In this document: piece after piece, positions 16,099 to 22,584 of the stretch
Layout of the letters: each line of letters begins with the position of its first letter
Numbering within the stretch: position 1 is the stretch's first letter
Origin: Bacillota bacterium
Lineage (GTDB): Bacteria > Bacillota > Clostridia > Lachnospirales > Lachnospiraceae
Length of the DNA stretch: 22,679 nt
Assembly: GCA_023407575.1 (NCBI GenBank)
Contig: JAEYLX010000047.1
Span: 1-22,679 of the forward strand
Reading direction: 5' to 3'
The notes under the pieces: generated by a model
What the model was told of the DNA's origin: nothing
Databases searched by the model: none
What the model saw: the letters and a program-made list of their open reading frames with translations, nothing else
Translations under genes and position numbers: made by a program

Positions 16099-16842
16099 TC
16101 ACTTTTTTCCGCCTAAAAGGTGTGATAATCTTGACACAGTGACCGTTCCAAGTATGTTGCGAAGTGCCCCCACACCCCATGTCCGCCCCCGGCCAAACAC
16201 ACTGTTTTCTCGTGAGCGTGAACGCCAGCTACCATCCATGTGATGAACTGTTACCGATGCAGCAGGGGGTTTCCCCCACACTTGGCACAATGCATTTGGC
16301 GAAAACACTACCTGCGGATAAACCTCTACCCCTTGCAGATTCTGCTTTTTCCCATTGGTCATGAGTCCTTTGCTTTTGCACAATTCTGTCAGCCTAATCA
16401 CATTGGGCGTACAATTCTCCACACCATTTACGATAAAATGTTCGCCCTTATAAGAATCAAGCATTTCTTCAATAAGATAATGCCCCCTCTCTGCGCCTAT
16501 TACAGCGGTTGACAACGTGTCGTTCGTTTCAAAGCCAAGAAATGCTTCGCCCTTCAGAAACGGCGTAATTGGTTTGAGCATTTCGATATCGGTATCCAAA
16601 TAGACTCCGCCATAGTGAAAAAGAACATCCAATCGGCAAAAGTCAGAAACAAACGCCCATTTCCTCGTGCGGTATGCCTCCTCCACATATTCGTTTTTAT
16701 GGACGTCATAATTATCCTCCGTCCAACAGCGAAAATCATACCCCGGGCAATTACATCTCCATGTTTCGATGTAATTCTGTACCTGCTTCGGTATAGGGTT
16801 TCCTCCAAACCAGCAGTAATGGATCGTTTTAGGAATTGGCAT
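16099..16842 (-). CDS. GT32-type glycosyltransferase (DXD sugar-binding region, capsular polysaccharide type)
   Basis: 247 residues. MPIPKTIHYCWFGGNPIP (1-18), KWAFVSDFCRLDVLFHYGGVY (61-81 region) and the metal-binding LDTDIE (82-87) are hallmarks of the Gly_transf_sug/GT32 family, common in Gram-positive capsule loci. A late VHHMDGSWRSR segment matches the usual HHWxxSW ending of the group. ATG 16842 has AGGAGGGAG before it. It follows the exporter ATPase gene by 24 bp. It should add a hexose to the cytoplasmic lipid-linked chain; the specific sugar is not readable. Confidence 0.88.
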   Translation of the reverse strand: MPIPKTIHYCWFGGNPIPKQVQNYIETWRCNCPGYDFRCWTEDNYDVHKNEYVEEAYRTRKWAFVSDFCRLDVLFHYGGVYLDTDIEMLKPITPFLKGEAFLGFETNDTLSTAVIGAERGHYLIEEMLDSYKGEHFIVNGVENCTPNVIRLTELCKSKGLMTNGKKQNLQGVEVYPQVVFSPNALCQVWGKPPAASVTVHHMDGSWRSRSRENSVFGRGRTWGVGALRNILGTVTVSRLSHLLGGKK

Positions 16843-16866
16843 ATACTCCCTCCTGCGGCATACCCA

Positions 16867-17604
16867 TCAATCCACCTTATATCTATCGCACACCTCTTGC
16901 GTTTTGCCGTACATTTTCACTTCGCCGCTGTCCAGCCACAGAACATGGTCGCACATCTCGCGGATCTGATTGAGGCTGTGGCTCACGAACAACACCGTGG
17001 TGCCGCCGCTCATCAGCTCCATCATCCGCGCACGGCTCTTGGCCTGGAACGACTCATCGCCCACGGACAGTATCTCGTCCACGATAAGGATCTGCGGATT
17101 CACCACCGTCGCCACCGAGAACGCCAGCCGCGCCATCATGCCGCTGGAGTAGTTTCGTATCGGCACGTCAATGAAGTCTCCCAGCTCGGAAAACTCGTGT
17201 ATCTCGTCGAATTTCCCTTTTAGAAAATCCTCCGTGTAGCCCAAGATCGCGCCGTTGAGGAACACATTCTCTCGCCCCGTCAGGTCGGGGTCGAAGCCGG
17301 AGCCAAGCTCCAGCATGGGTACGATGTTCCCGTAACACGTCACGCTGCCCCGCGTAGGCTTCAGGATGCCGGAGATGCACTTGAGCAGCGTGCTCTTGCC
17401 GGAGCCGTTGCGCCCGATGATGCCCAGTACCTCGCCCTTATGCACGTCGAAGCTGACGCCCTTCAGTGCCCAGAACTCGTTGGTCTTGATTTTTCCGCGT
17501 ATCTTCCGCGTAACAAATTCCTTCAACGACAGGATCTTGTCATCCGTCAGCCGAAAGCGCATCGCCACATCCCGGGCGGAAATGGTAATATCGTTTTGCT
17601 CCAT
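16867..17604 (-). CDS. Polysaccharide ABC exporter ATPase (Wzt/TagH-like, short form)
   Basis: 245 residues from ATG 17604, preceded by GAGGTGGAG. A GTG at 17616 overlapping the permease stop is an alternative start. Walker A GRNGSGKST (64-72), signature YSSGM (152-156), Walker B ILIVDE (172-177) and switch His209 are all intact. SDR-like segments LSVGDESFQAKS and NQIREMCDHVLWLDSG mark the O-antigen/teichoic acid exporter subfamily. It ends after the nucleotide-binding domain and lacks the C-terminal carbohydrate-binding domain found in long Wzt proteins. With the permease encoded just upstream, it energises export of the finished, lipid-linked polymer. Confidence 0.93.
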   Translation of the reverse strand: MEQNDITISARDVAMRFRLTDDKILSLKEFVTRKIRGKIKTNEFWALKGVSFDVHKGEVLGIIGRNGSGKSTLLKCISGILKPTRGSVTCYGNIVPMLELGSGFDPDLTGRENVFLNGAILGYTEDFLKGKFDEIHEFSELGDFIDVPIRNYSSGMMARLAFSVATVVNPQILIVDEILSVGDESFQAKSRARMMELMSGGTTVLFVSHSLNQIREMCDHVLWLDSGEVKMYGKTQEVCDRYKVD

Positions 17605-17612
17605 ACTCCACC

Positions 17613-19058
17613 TCACAGATACAGCACGAATTTATCCTGATTCTTCTTAAACACCCACGCGCCTACTACCAGTGCCGCAATGGCGTACAGCAGGCACTGG
17701 GCGTACATGGTCGGCTCCGGTGAAACGCCGTCGATGATGCACGTCCGCACGAAGGTCACGTAGTAGTACAGCGGGTTCAACTCCACGATCGTTTTGATAT
17801 TTTCCGGCAAGATGGATACTGGGTAGAAGATGGGGGTCAGATACATCCAGATGGTGGTCAGCACACCCCACAAAAACTGAATATCCCGAAAAAACACCAT
17901 GGCCGCCGACAAAAATAGTCCCATTCCTAAGCAGAACAATGCCAAGCATACAAACACATACAGAGACAAGATATACGCCGGGGTAGGTAGCAATCCAGTT
18001 ATTAACGCCGCCGCAATCAGCGGGATCATAGAGATCAGCAGGTTGATGAGAGAGGACAGTATCCGGGTCAGCGGATAGATATACTTGGGCACATACACCT
18101 TGGTGATAAGGCCGGCGTTGCCTACAATGGAGGTCAGTGCCATGCCGCAGGACTCGGAGAAATAGGTGAAGATCACGTTGCCGCACAGCAGGTAGACAGG
18201 AAAATACGGTATGTCGAAGCGGAACAGGTTGGAGAACACCACGTACTGCACCGCCATGTTCAGCAGCGGGTTCAGAAAGCTCCAGAACACGCCCAGCACC
18301 GAGCGTTTGTACTTCGCCTTGAAGTCCCGATCCACCAGCTGCTTGATGAGGAACCGGTACTTCTGCACAGCGACAACGGCCTTCACCAGCGCGCTGGGCT
18401 TTCCCTGCCGCCAGCGGCTGTATGACCAGAACAGGTACGCCGCCAGCAGCAGCCCAAACGCCGCCGCGAACTCCCAATAATGCAGCCCCGTCCAGATATA
18501 GTCCTCGCCACCGGCGGAGAAGCAGAGCGTCCCCGCAGCGGCAGAGCCGTTCAAGTCGAGGGCAAAGCCCTCCGTCTGCGGTGCGGAGGTGTTCATCATC
18601 GGGGACACCGCGCTGCCGGGGGTGGAATCCGCCCACACTCGCAGCGTCAGGGGCACATCCACCAGCCCCTCCAAGGGTGTATCGAAGGTCAGCGTGGTCA
18701 CGCCGCCCTCGGTAATGGCCGCCGCGTCAAAGGTCTGCTGCCCCAGCAGCTCCTCGCCGCGGTACAGCGCCATGGTCACCGTGCCGGCGTTGGTACGATA
18801 GTACGCGCCCCACTGGACGGACACGCTCTCCAACCGCTGGATCTTCGCGGCGAACGTCTGCTGTACATATGTCCCCTGCACCAGCTCTATCGTCCCCGCC
18901 TCGGCGGCGGGCATGGTCACCTCGCCGCGGGAGCGGCGGAAATGCAGCTGGTCGCCTGCCAGAAAGTAAAACGCGATGATGAGCACCGCGTACACGGCAA
19001 AACACAGCGCGAACACGCGCTTCAAATCAAAATGCTGCTTATCTTTTGCTAAAGTCAT
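17613..19058 (-). CDS. Polysaccharide ABC-2 permease (Wzm/TagG-like) with an N-terminal extracytoplasmic domain
   Basis: 481 residues, versus about 260-280 for a normal Wzm/TagG. Residues 14-34 are a first membrane helix. Residues about 40-190 are a soluble, Thr/Gly-rich, beta-strand-like region (QTFAAKIQRLESVSVQWG; TVTMALYRGEELLGQQTF) that must lie outside the membrane. Residues 195-212 are a second helix. From about 232 (YRFLIKQLVDRDFKAKY) the canonical ABC-2 exporter domain with six hydrophobic segments begins, ending KKNQDKFVLYL. ATG 19058 follows AAGGGA by eight bases. The gene overlaps the ATPase region. The extra domain may bind or guide glycan outside the cell; this is inferred from topology only. 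Confidence 0.92.
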   Translation of the reverse strand: MTLAKDKQHFDLKRVFALCFAVYAVLIIAFYFLAGDQLHFRRSRGEVTMPAAEAGTIELVQGTYVQQTFAAKIQRLESVSVQWGAYYRTNAGTVTMALYRGEELLGQQTFDAAAITEGGVTTLTFDTPLEGLVDVPLTLRVWADSTPGSAVSPMMNTSAPQTEGFALDLNGSAAAGTLCFSAGGEDYIWTGLHYWEFAAAFGLLLAAYLFWSYSRWRQGKPSALVKAVVAVQKYRFLIKQLVDRDFKAKYKRSVLGVFWSFLNPLLNMAVQYVVFSNLFRFDIPYFPVYLLCGNVIFTYFSESCGMALTSIVGNAGLITKVYVPKYIYPLTRILSSLINLLISMIPLIAAALITGLLPTPAYILSLYVFVCLALFCLGMGLFLSAAMVFFRDIQFLWGVLTTIWMYLTPIFYPVSILPENIKTIVELNPLYYYVTFVRTCIIDGVSPEPTMYAQCLLYAIAALVVGAWVFKKNQDKFVLYL

Positions 19059-19082
19059 AGTGCAATCCCTTACTAATTTGAT

Positions 19083-19916
19083 TCACCAACCCGTCGTGAC
19101 CTCCTCCACCTCCAGCTGCCGTTCGTAGGCCTGCTGGACGAGGAGATCGAAGTTGGCTTCTATGGCCGCCACGGCGGCCTTGTGCAGCTGGCGGAGTGCG
19201 CGGACATTGGCTTTCTCGATGGGTATCCGTGCGTCCTGTCCCAGCTTTTGGATATAAACTCCCACCTGCGTACGCATCAGTGGCGAGCCGTTCTTCTGTG
19301 TGAAAATCGTACCGGAGCTTCTTCCGATTTGCTTGGCGTACGCCAGCAAATCGGTTTGCAGGCCCTCCGAAAACCGGACGATCTCCCGTTCTTTCACCAG
19401 CCGACCGGTCTCTGCGGCCTCCACCGTCACCAACGGCAGGTCAGACACAGACAATCCCGTGGTGGCAAACAGCTTCGCCAGCACATAGCCCCGCCGATCC
19501 TCCAAGAGCTTGGCGGTTTGCAGCATCCGCAGGTACTCCTGTCGCGTCAACTCCGGGGCTTCGAACTGGGGAGGGCGAAGCTGGCGGTCTACCTGAAACT
19601 CCCGGCAATCCATCGCCTCTAACAGCGCGCTTACAGTGGAAACTCTGCAATTCACCGTTCGGATGGCAAATCCCTCTGCCAGCAGCTGCTCACGCCAGAT
19701 GGATAATGAGTCCTTCGCAAGAACACCGTCCGGTAAAAAAGCGAGGAATTGCCGCAGGGCTGTCTCGCAGAGATGCAAGCTTGACCCGGTACGGCCTTCT
19801 GCATGCAGGATAGACACATAGGCCGTGATCACATCCTCCGTCAGCGTCACGGACGACGCGCTGCGATGGAAAAGTGCCGGGTCTATCTTTGCGCTGTTCG
19901 CTCTTCTCCGTGCCAT
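19083..19916 (-). CDS. Degenerate tyrosine-recombinase-like protein at the head of the operon
   Basis: 277 residues from ATG 19916, with GGAG six bases upstream; an in-frame TTG at 19931 is weaker. Residues about 15-105 resemble an integrase SAM-like N-terminal domain (VITAYVSILHAEGRTGSSLHLCETALRQFL in short pieces). The rest resembles the catalytic domain (LAKLFATTGLSVSDLPL; GTIFTQKNGSPL; NVRALRQLH). The first catalytic Arg of TGLRxSEL is Ser here. The second box keeps an Arg (NVRALRQLH), and the LGH box is missing, although a Tyr (QQAYERQ) remains near the end. Recombination is therefore unlikely. The frame is intact and placed first behind the operon promoter, 24 bp before the exporter gene, so a DNA-binding regulatory role is plausible. 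It resembles the truncated recombinase at 20173-20502. Confidence 0.75.
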   Translation of the reverse strand: MARRRANSAKIDPALFHRSASSVTLTEDVITAYVSILHAEGRTGSSLHLCETALRQFLAFLPDGVLAKDSLSIWREQLLAEGFAIRTVNCRVSTVSALLEAMDCREFQVDRQLRPPQFEAPELTRQEYLRMLQTAKLLEDRRGYVLAKLFATTGLSVSDLPLVTVEAAETGRLVKEREIVRFSEGLQTDLLAYAKQIGRSSGTIFTQKNGSPLMRTQVGVYIQKLGQDARIPIEKANVRALRQLHKAAVAAIEANFDLLVQQAYERQLEVEEVTTGW

Positions 19917-19947
19917 AGTCGCTCCGTTCAAGACATAATTATTAATC

Positions 19948-20025
19948 TGACGAGCTACTGTCAGAAATGTTCAGTGTTTCGTCAAAATCACAGTGGTAGT
20001 GTACCACATTTAGTAGCTAACGTCA
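19948..20025. repeat. Imperfect inverted repeat bracketing the operon -10 region
   Basis: TGACGAGCTACT at 19948-19959 and AGTAGCTAACGTCA at 20012-20025 are inverted copies differing by a two-base insertion. They lie on either side of the -10 box, and the outer arm overlaps the -35 region. Inside the first arm there is also TCTGAC / GTCAGA (19946-19965). Binding sites for a recombinase-like or regulatory protein are possible. Confidence 0.45.
19993..20007. promoter_or_regulatory. Palindrome over the -10 element, possible operator
   Basis: GTGGTA-GTG-TACCAC on the plus strand, a perfect 6-base inverted repeat with three bases between. It covers the operon's -10 box exactly, so a bound protein would block RNA polymerase. 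No cognate regulator can be named. Confidence 0.5.
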
Positions 20026-20026
20026 A
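19998..20026 (-). promoter_or_regulatory. Sigma-A-type promoter of the polysaccharide operon
   Basis: On the minus strand, -35 TTGACG (20026-20021), a 17-base spacer and -10 TACACT (20003-19998). Transcription would begin near 19990, about 75 bases before the recombinase-like gene. It is the only convincing promoter found ahead of the 20-kb run of minus-strand genes. Confidence 0.75.
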
Positions 20027-20057
20027 GCAAACGCAACCATTTCACACAATTATGCAG

Positions 20058-20088
20058 AGCCGATTCGTTGTGTTTTGAATCGGCTTTT
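20058..20088 (+). terminator. Rho-independent terminator (plus strand)
   Basis: Nine-base stem AGCCGATTC / GAATCGGCT with a 10-base loop followed by TTTT on the plus strand. It points right, and no plus-strand gene precedes it in the window, so it may insulate the region from antisense transcription. Confidence 0.55.
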
Positions 20089-20105
20089 CCAGTTATATCC
20101 ATTTG

Positions 20106-20135
20106 CGCCTCGCAGCCTTTGCTGTGGGGCGTTTT
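20106..20135 (+). terminator. Second rho-independent terminator (plus strand)
   Basis: Stem GCCTCGCAGC / GCTGTGGGGC (two wobble pairs, loop CTTT), closed by one more C-G pair and followed by TTTT. It stands 17 bases beyond the first hairpin and has the same orientation. Confidence 0.5.
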
Positions 20136-20172
20136 CATTTCACGGTTTCCAACAAGTTGCACGAAATAATAA

Positions 20173-20502
20173 TTATGCCCACCCGCTGAGCAGACCAAGC
20201 CTGTCCAGCTGGCGGGCACTTTCTTTTGCCGTGGACAGCAGGTAGATGTGGGTCGTCTCGATGCTGCTGTGTCCCAGCATATCCGCCAGATGCACCACGT
20301 CCCGGCAGGCGGCGTAGAACGTCCGGGCGACCAGCCCCCGCAGGTTGTGGGGAAACACCTTGCGGCGCGCTACCTTCGCCGCCTCGCACAGCTTCTTCAT
20401 CTCCGCCCAGATGAACCTCCGGGACAGCCCGTTTCCCTTTTTCGTCAGGAATATCTGCCCGTGGACGATGCCACACTTTTTGGCGTATTTCAGCAGCTGC
20501 CT
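20173..20502 (-). pseudogene. Truncated tyrosine recombinase/integrase, C-terminal catalytic part only
   Basis: An open frame of 109 residues from 20502 to a TAA at 20173, with an in-frame TAA just upstream (20505-20503) and no start for a full protein. It keeps QIFLTKKGNGLSRRF, FPHNLRGLVARTFY with the H-x-x-R box, MLGHSSIETTHIYL with the LGH box and the nucleophile Tyr. The N-terminal core-binding domain and first catalytic Arg are missing. Its best local relative is the degenerate recombinase-like protein at 19083, whose YAKQIGRSSGTIF segment corresponds to YAKKCGIVHGQIF here. The break lies where a truncated ATPase gene begins on the other strand. A shorter product from ATG 20400 is possible but would not recombine. 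Confidence 0.8.
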
Positions 20503-20876
20503 TTAAGCTATACATGGGAGACGTGGGCCTTTTGACCGCAAAGTCCGGGCTTTCCCAGCAGACCGTTTTATCCGGCGAGGGGAACACTTTCATGGGCGCT
20601 GTCACGGAAAACTATGTAGCTCAGCAGTTGTCCGCAAATGGGCATAACCTCTATTATTGGGAAAGCAACAACACCGCTGAACTGGATTTCGTTCTGCAAA
20701 AGGGGAACCAAGTCACGGCCATTGAGGTCAAGAAAGGCGAACACGTCCGTTCCCGCAGTCTCAATCTGTTCATCGGCACCTATCATCCCTCCTGTGCGAT
20801 ACGCCTGTCCCTTAAGAACTTCGGGGAAAAGGATGGCTTGAAATCTGTCCCTCTGTACGCAGCCTTCTGCATTTGA
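20499..20876 (+). pseudogene. Truncated AAA ATPase of the DUF4143 type, C-terminal part only
   Basis: A plus-strand frame of about 125 residues beginning AFKLYMGDVGLL, the usual DUF4143 start in the middle of these 400-residue ATPases. It runs through ENYVAQQLSANG, LYYWESNN, AELDFVLQKGN, TAIEVKKGEH to the family ending VPLYAAFCI and a TGA. The E-D-EVK spacing is the nuclease-like motif of this domain. The entire AAA ATPase half (Walker A and B) is absent, because the sequence switches to antisense of the truncated recombinase at about 20490-20505. An internal ATG (20514) could give a 120-residue product, but the gene is broken. It is the only plus-strand gene remnant in the window. Confidence 0.82.
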
Positions 20877-20902
20877 CGCTCATCCAAACCAAATCATTAC
20901 GA

Positions 20903-20939
20903 AAATAGCTGTTCGGCAATTCATGCCGGGCAGCTATTT
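20903..20939. terminator. Bidirectional terminator hairpin between the ATPase remnant and the DUF6017-type gene
   Basis: Fifteen-base stem AAATAGCTGTTCGGC / GCCGGGCAGCTATTT including two wobble pairs. It stands 26 bases after the plus-strand stop and two bases after the minus-strand stop. On the minus strand it is followed by TTTTCG, so it mainly ends the minus-strand gene. Confidence 0.7.
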
Positions 20940-20941
20940 CT

Positions 20942-21829
20942 CTACCCGCTTCCGCCGCTGAGGTCATGGCCCACCATCAGCGCGTAGTGGTTATCCATGG
21001 TCAACGGCGCGTTATACAGCGCGGTCAGCAGATATGGCTTCACATGGCGCACGTCGGTAGTATTTTCCCTGATCCGATCCAGTACATACAGCAGATGCGC
21101 GCCGGTCAGCTTCAGCAGCCTTGAACGCACTACCTCCGCTGGCAGTTCCTCTCCCGCCACGCGAATGGAGGACTTGGTAGAGCACACGGTATCCAGCATC
21201 AGCCCCACCAGCTCGTCCAACCGTGCGCGATCTACCTCTGTATAGCCGACGAGATAATCGTAGTCCACATTGGTCATGATCTGCTCTCGGTATGTCTCCC
21301 GCCGCTCCATTCCGCTCTCCTGTATAGGCTTGCCCTTATGAGGAAAGGAAGGGAAGGACTTAGTAGAATCCGTACTTAATATTTCTTTACTTTGTTCTTG
21401 TATATTTAATTGCGCGGGATTTTCCTGTTCAGGTTTTCCCAAGACAGGTTTTACCTGTTCAGGAAAAGCCCGTTTAGGTGCGTCACCGGCATTTTCCACC
21501 TGAACGGGATTTTCCCGTTTAGGTGCATCTATCCCCCTCGGCTGCTCCAAAATGGTATATTCGATGCCGCCCAGCGTACCGTCCGCATGGCGTTCCCGCT
21601 CCCGCACAATGTACCCCGCGCCCTCCAGCTCCCGCACCGTGGCGCAGATGCTGTCCACACCGTCCTTACAGATGTAGGCCAGCCCCCTGGTGGTGTAGTC
21701 CCAATCCTCCGGCAGCGACAGCATCAGGGACAACAGGCCCTTTGCCTTCAGCGACAGGGACTTGTCCCGCAGATGGTAATTTGACATGACGGTATAGTTC
21801 CGCGTTTTCTCCACCCTGAATACAGCCAT
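20942..21829 (-). CDS. Helix-turn-helix protein with DUF6017-type C terminus (mobile-element protein)
   Basis: 295 residues, ATG 21829 after a very strong GGGAGGAGG. Residues about 1-95 are a winged-helix, replication-initiator-like domain (YTVMSNYHLRDKSLSLKAKG; DWDYTTRGLAYICKDGVDSI). Residues about 96-165 are a hydrophilic linker with repeated short units (APKRENPVQ, APKRAFPEQ, KPEQENPAQ). Residues about 170-290 resemble the DUF6017 C-terminal domain of proteins frequent in Firmicute conjugative and integrative elements (YREQIMTNVDYDYL; HVKPYLLTALYNAP). Such proteins are probably involved in element replication or its control, but the function is not established. It supports a mobile-element origin for this end of the window. 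Confidence 0.85.
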   Translation of the reverse strand: MAVFRVEKTRNYTVMSNYHLRDKSLSLKAKGLLSLMLSLPEDWDYTTRGLAYICKDGVDSICATVRELEGAGYIVRERERHADGTLGGIEYTILEQPRGIDAPKRENPVQVENAGDAPKRAFPEQVKPVLGKPEQENPAQLNIQEQSKEILSTDSTKSFPSFPHKGKPIQESGMERRETYREQIMTNVDYDYLVGYTEVDRARLDELVGLMLDTVCSTKSSIRVAGEELPAEVVRSRLLKLTGAHLLYVLDRIRENTTDVRHVKPYLLTALYNAPLTMDNHYALMVGHDLSGGSG

Positions 21830-21863
21830 GGGCGTTCCTCCTCCCTTATATTTTAATATAGAA

Positions 21864-21889
21864 AAAGAGACGGTTCACACCGTCTCTTT
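21864..21889 (-). terminator. Rho-independent terminator after the 64-residue ORF
   Basis: Perfect 10-base stem AAAGAGACGG / CCGTCTCTTT with a 6-base loop. On the minus strand the stem runs straight into TTTTTC. It separates the small upstream gene from the DUF6017-type gene, so it may end that transcript or attenuate read-through. Confidence 0.8.
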
Positions 21890-21909
21890 CTCAGTTTCTA
21901 TTTGCGTTT

Positions 21910-22104
21910 TTACTTGATTGCGTCATCAGCGGCTTCATCGCTTTTCTCAATTTCAGCCCTAAAAGACTCTGCCACCGGAGTAAAATTCTTTCTGTCAAAA
22001 TACTTGGAATTGCAAGCTGCAACGTAGACTGCTTCCGTGATCAAGTTCTGTTTCCACAGGCGCTTCAGCAGGACTAATCCAATGTCACGATCAACTTCTG
22101 TCAT
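21910..22104 (-). CDS. Small hypothetical protein of the mobile-element region
   Basis: 64 residues, ATG 22104 preceded by AAGGAGA at good spacing and by a promoter with perfect TATAAT. The first half, IGLVLLKRLWKQNLITEAVY, has the look of short helical SHOCT-like segments (Leu-rich helix, then LITEAVY); the second half is acidic (IEKSDEAADDAIK). Small proteins of this kind accompany DUF6017-type genes in integrative elements. No catalytic motif is visible and no function is proposed. It is followed by a strong terminator. Confidence 0.7.
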   Translation of the reverse strand: MTEVDRDIGLVLLKRLWKQNLITEAVYVAACNSKYFDRKNFTPVAESFRAEIEKSDEAADDAIK

Positions 22105-22136
22105 AGGCGCTCTCCTTCAGAATTGGTAGTATCCCA

Positions 22137-22166
22137 ATTATAACATATCGTGCCTGATACGGACAA
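22137..22166 (-). promoter_or_regulatory. Promoter of the 64-residue ORF
   Basis: Minus strand: -35 TTGTCC (22166-22161), 18-base spacer, perfect -10 TATAAT (22142-22137). It ends about 32 bases before the ATG at 22104, leaving room for the AAGGAGA ribosome site. Confidence 0.7.
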
Positions 22167-22229
22167 CCTGTTTCCACTCACACGTTGATTTGCATTTTCT
22201 TGAATTCTTTTCAAATAAGATATATATCA

Positions 22230-22263
22230 CAAGAGGAAACCAGCTCTCGCCGGTTTCCTCTTG
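22230..22263 (-). terminator. Hairpin after the 57-residue ORF
   Basis: Perfect 12-base stem CAAGAGGAAACC / GGTTTCCTCTTG with a 10-base loop, seven bases after the TGA of the small ORF at 22271. There is no clear T run on either strand, so it may be a weak terminator or an RNA-stabilising hairpin. Confidence 0.5.
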
Positions 22264-22270
22264 CTTGTTG

Positions 22271-22444
22271 TCAAATTTCAGAGTTAAATTGTTCCAAAGC
22301 GCCTTTGAATCGGCGGTCATCGGCCACGATTCTGTCTAATATTTGTCTAATAGCAGCCCCGATTTTGGCACCAAATTTGCCAATATCAGGCAATACTGCC
22401 GAATACCCTGCAACAGGCAGTTCGATAAAAAATCCTGTATTCAT
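22271..22444 (-). CDS. Possible small protein, 57 residues
   Basis: ATG 22444 to TGA 22271, beginning MNTGFFIELPVAGYSAVL and ending RFKGALEQFNSEI. The C-terminal half looks helical and protein-like (IGAAIRQILDRIVADD). I see no convincing ribosome site before the ATG, and the frame continues open for some codons upstream toward the tRNA remnant, so it may instead be the 3' end of a disrupted gene. A 12-base hairpin follows closely, which favours a real 3' end here. No family is recognised. Confidence 0.35.
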   Translation of the reverse strand: MNTGFFIELPVAGYSAVLPDIGKFGAKIGAAIRQILDRIVADDRRFKGALEQFNSEI

Positions 22445-22503
22445 GCGGGTTTGCGGACATTTTGAAGCACGGCGTACTACACGGCACGACCCGAATGTTA
22501 TAA

Positions 22504-22548
22504 CTCCTAAGCGGGATGTAGCGTGTTCGAGTCACGCCGGGGGTGCCA
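22504..22548 (+). other. 3' half of a tRNA-Arg(CCU) gene, probable attachment site (attR)
   Basis: In order: anticodon loop CTCCTAA (22504-22510, anticodon CCT), 3' anticodon strand GCGGG, 5-base variable loop ATGTA, a perfect T arm GCGTG-TTCGAGT-CACGC (22521-22537), 3' acceptor strand CGGGGGT, discriminator G and encoded CCA (22546-22548). The preceding bases provide neither the matching CCCGC anticodon strand nor a D arm nor an ACCCCCG acceptor strand, so the 5' half is absent. Tyrosine-recombinase elements commonly use exactly this anticodon-to-CCA segment as the att core and leave a 3' duplicate at their far end. Confidence 0.8.
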
Positions 22549-22584
22549 CAAACCCTTACGCCACAAGCGTTTGCGGGTTTTGTG
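22547..22584 (+). terminator. Possible terminator of the original tRNA gene
   Basis: Starting at the CCA, CACAAACCC pairs with GGGTTTTGTG (one bulged T), with an inner ACGC / GCGT stem. Such a hairpin just after a tRNA 3' end would fit the native tRNA terminator and thus chromosomal rather than element DNA to the right. Confidence 0.35.

Larger units (their letters stand above)
20173..22548. mobile_element. Right end of an eroded tRNA-integrated element
   Basis: The stretch combines a truncated tyrosine recombinase, a broken ATPase gene, a DUF6017-type protein typical of integrative elements, short ORFs and a terminal tRNA-Arg 3' half. Given the tRNA orientation, element DNA lies to the left of 22504 and the chromosome to the right. 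The left end is not in the window, and whether the polysaccharide operon is inside the same element cannot be decided here. Confidence 0.45.

Noticed and set aside
17647..18636. 329-codon minus-strand frame within the permease gene
   Set aside because: It is an out-of-frame shadow, rich in Arg/Gly/Val, lacking the hydrophobic helices that the true permease frame shows.
21410..21540. CRISPR-like or tandem DNA repeat (TTTTCCxGTTxAGG)
   Set aside because: The repeats are irregular and encode the Pro/Lys/Glu-rich linker of the DUF6017-type protein; there are no uniform spacers.
22472..22548. Complete tRNA-Arg gene
   Set aside because: No D arm, no complementary 5' anticodon strand and no ACCCCCG acceptor strand precede the anticodon loop; only the 3' half is present.
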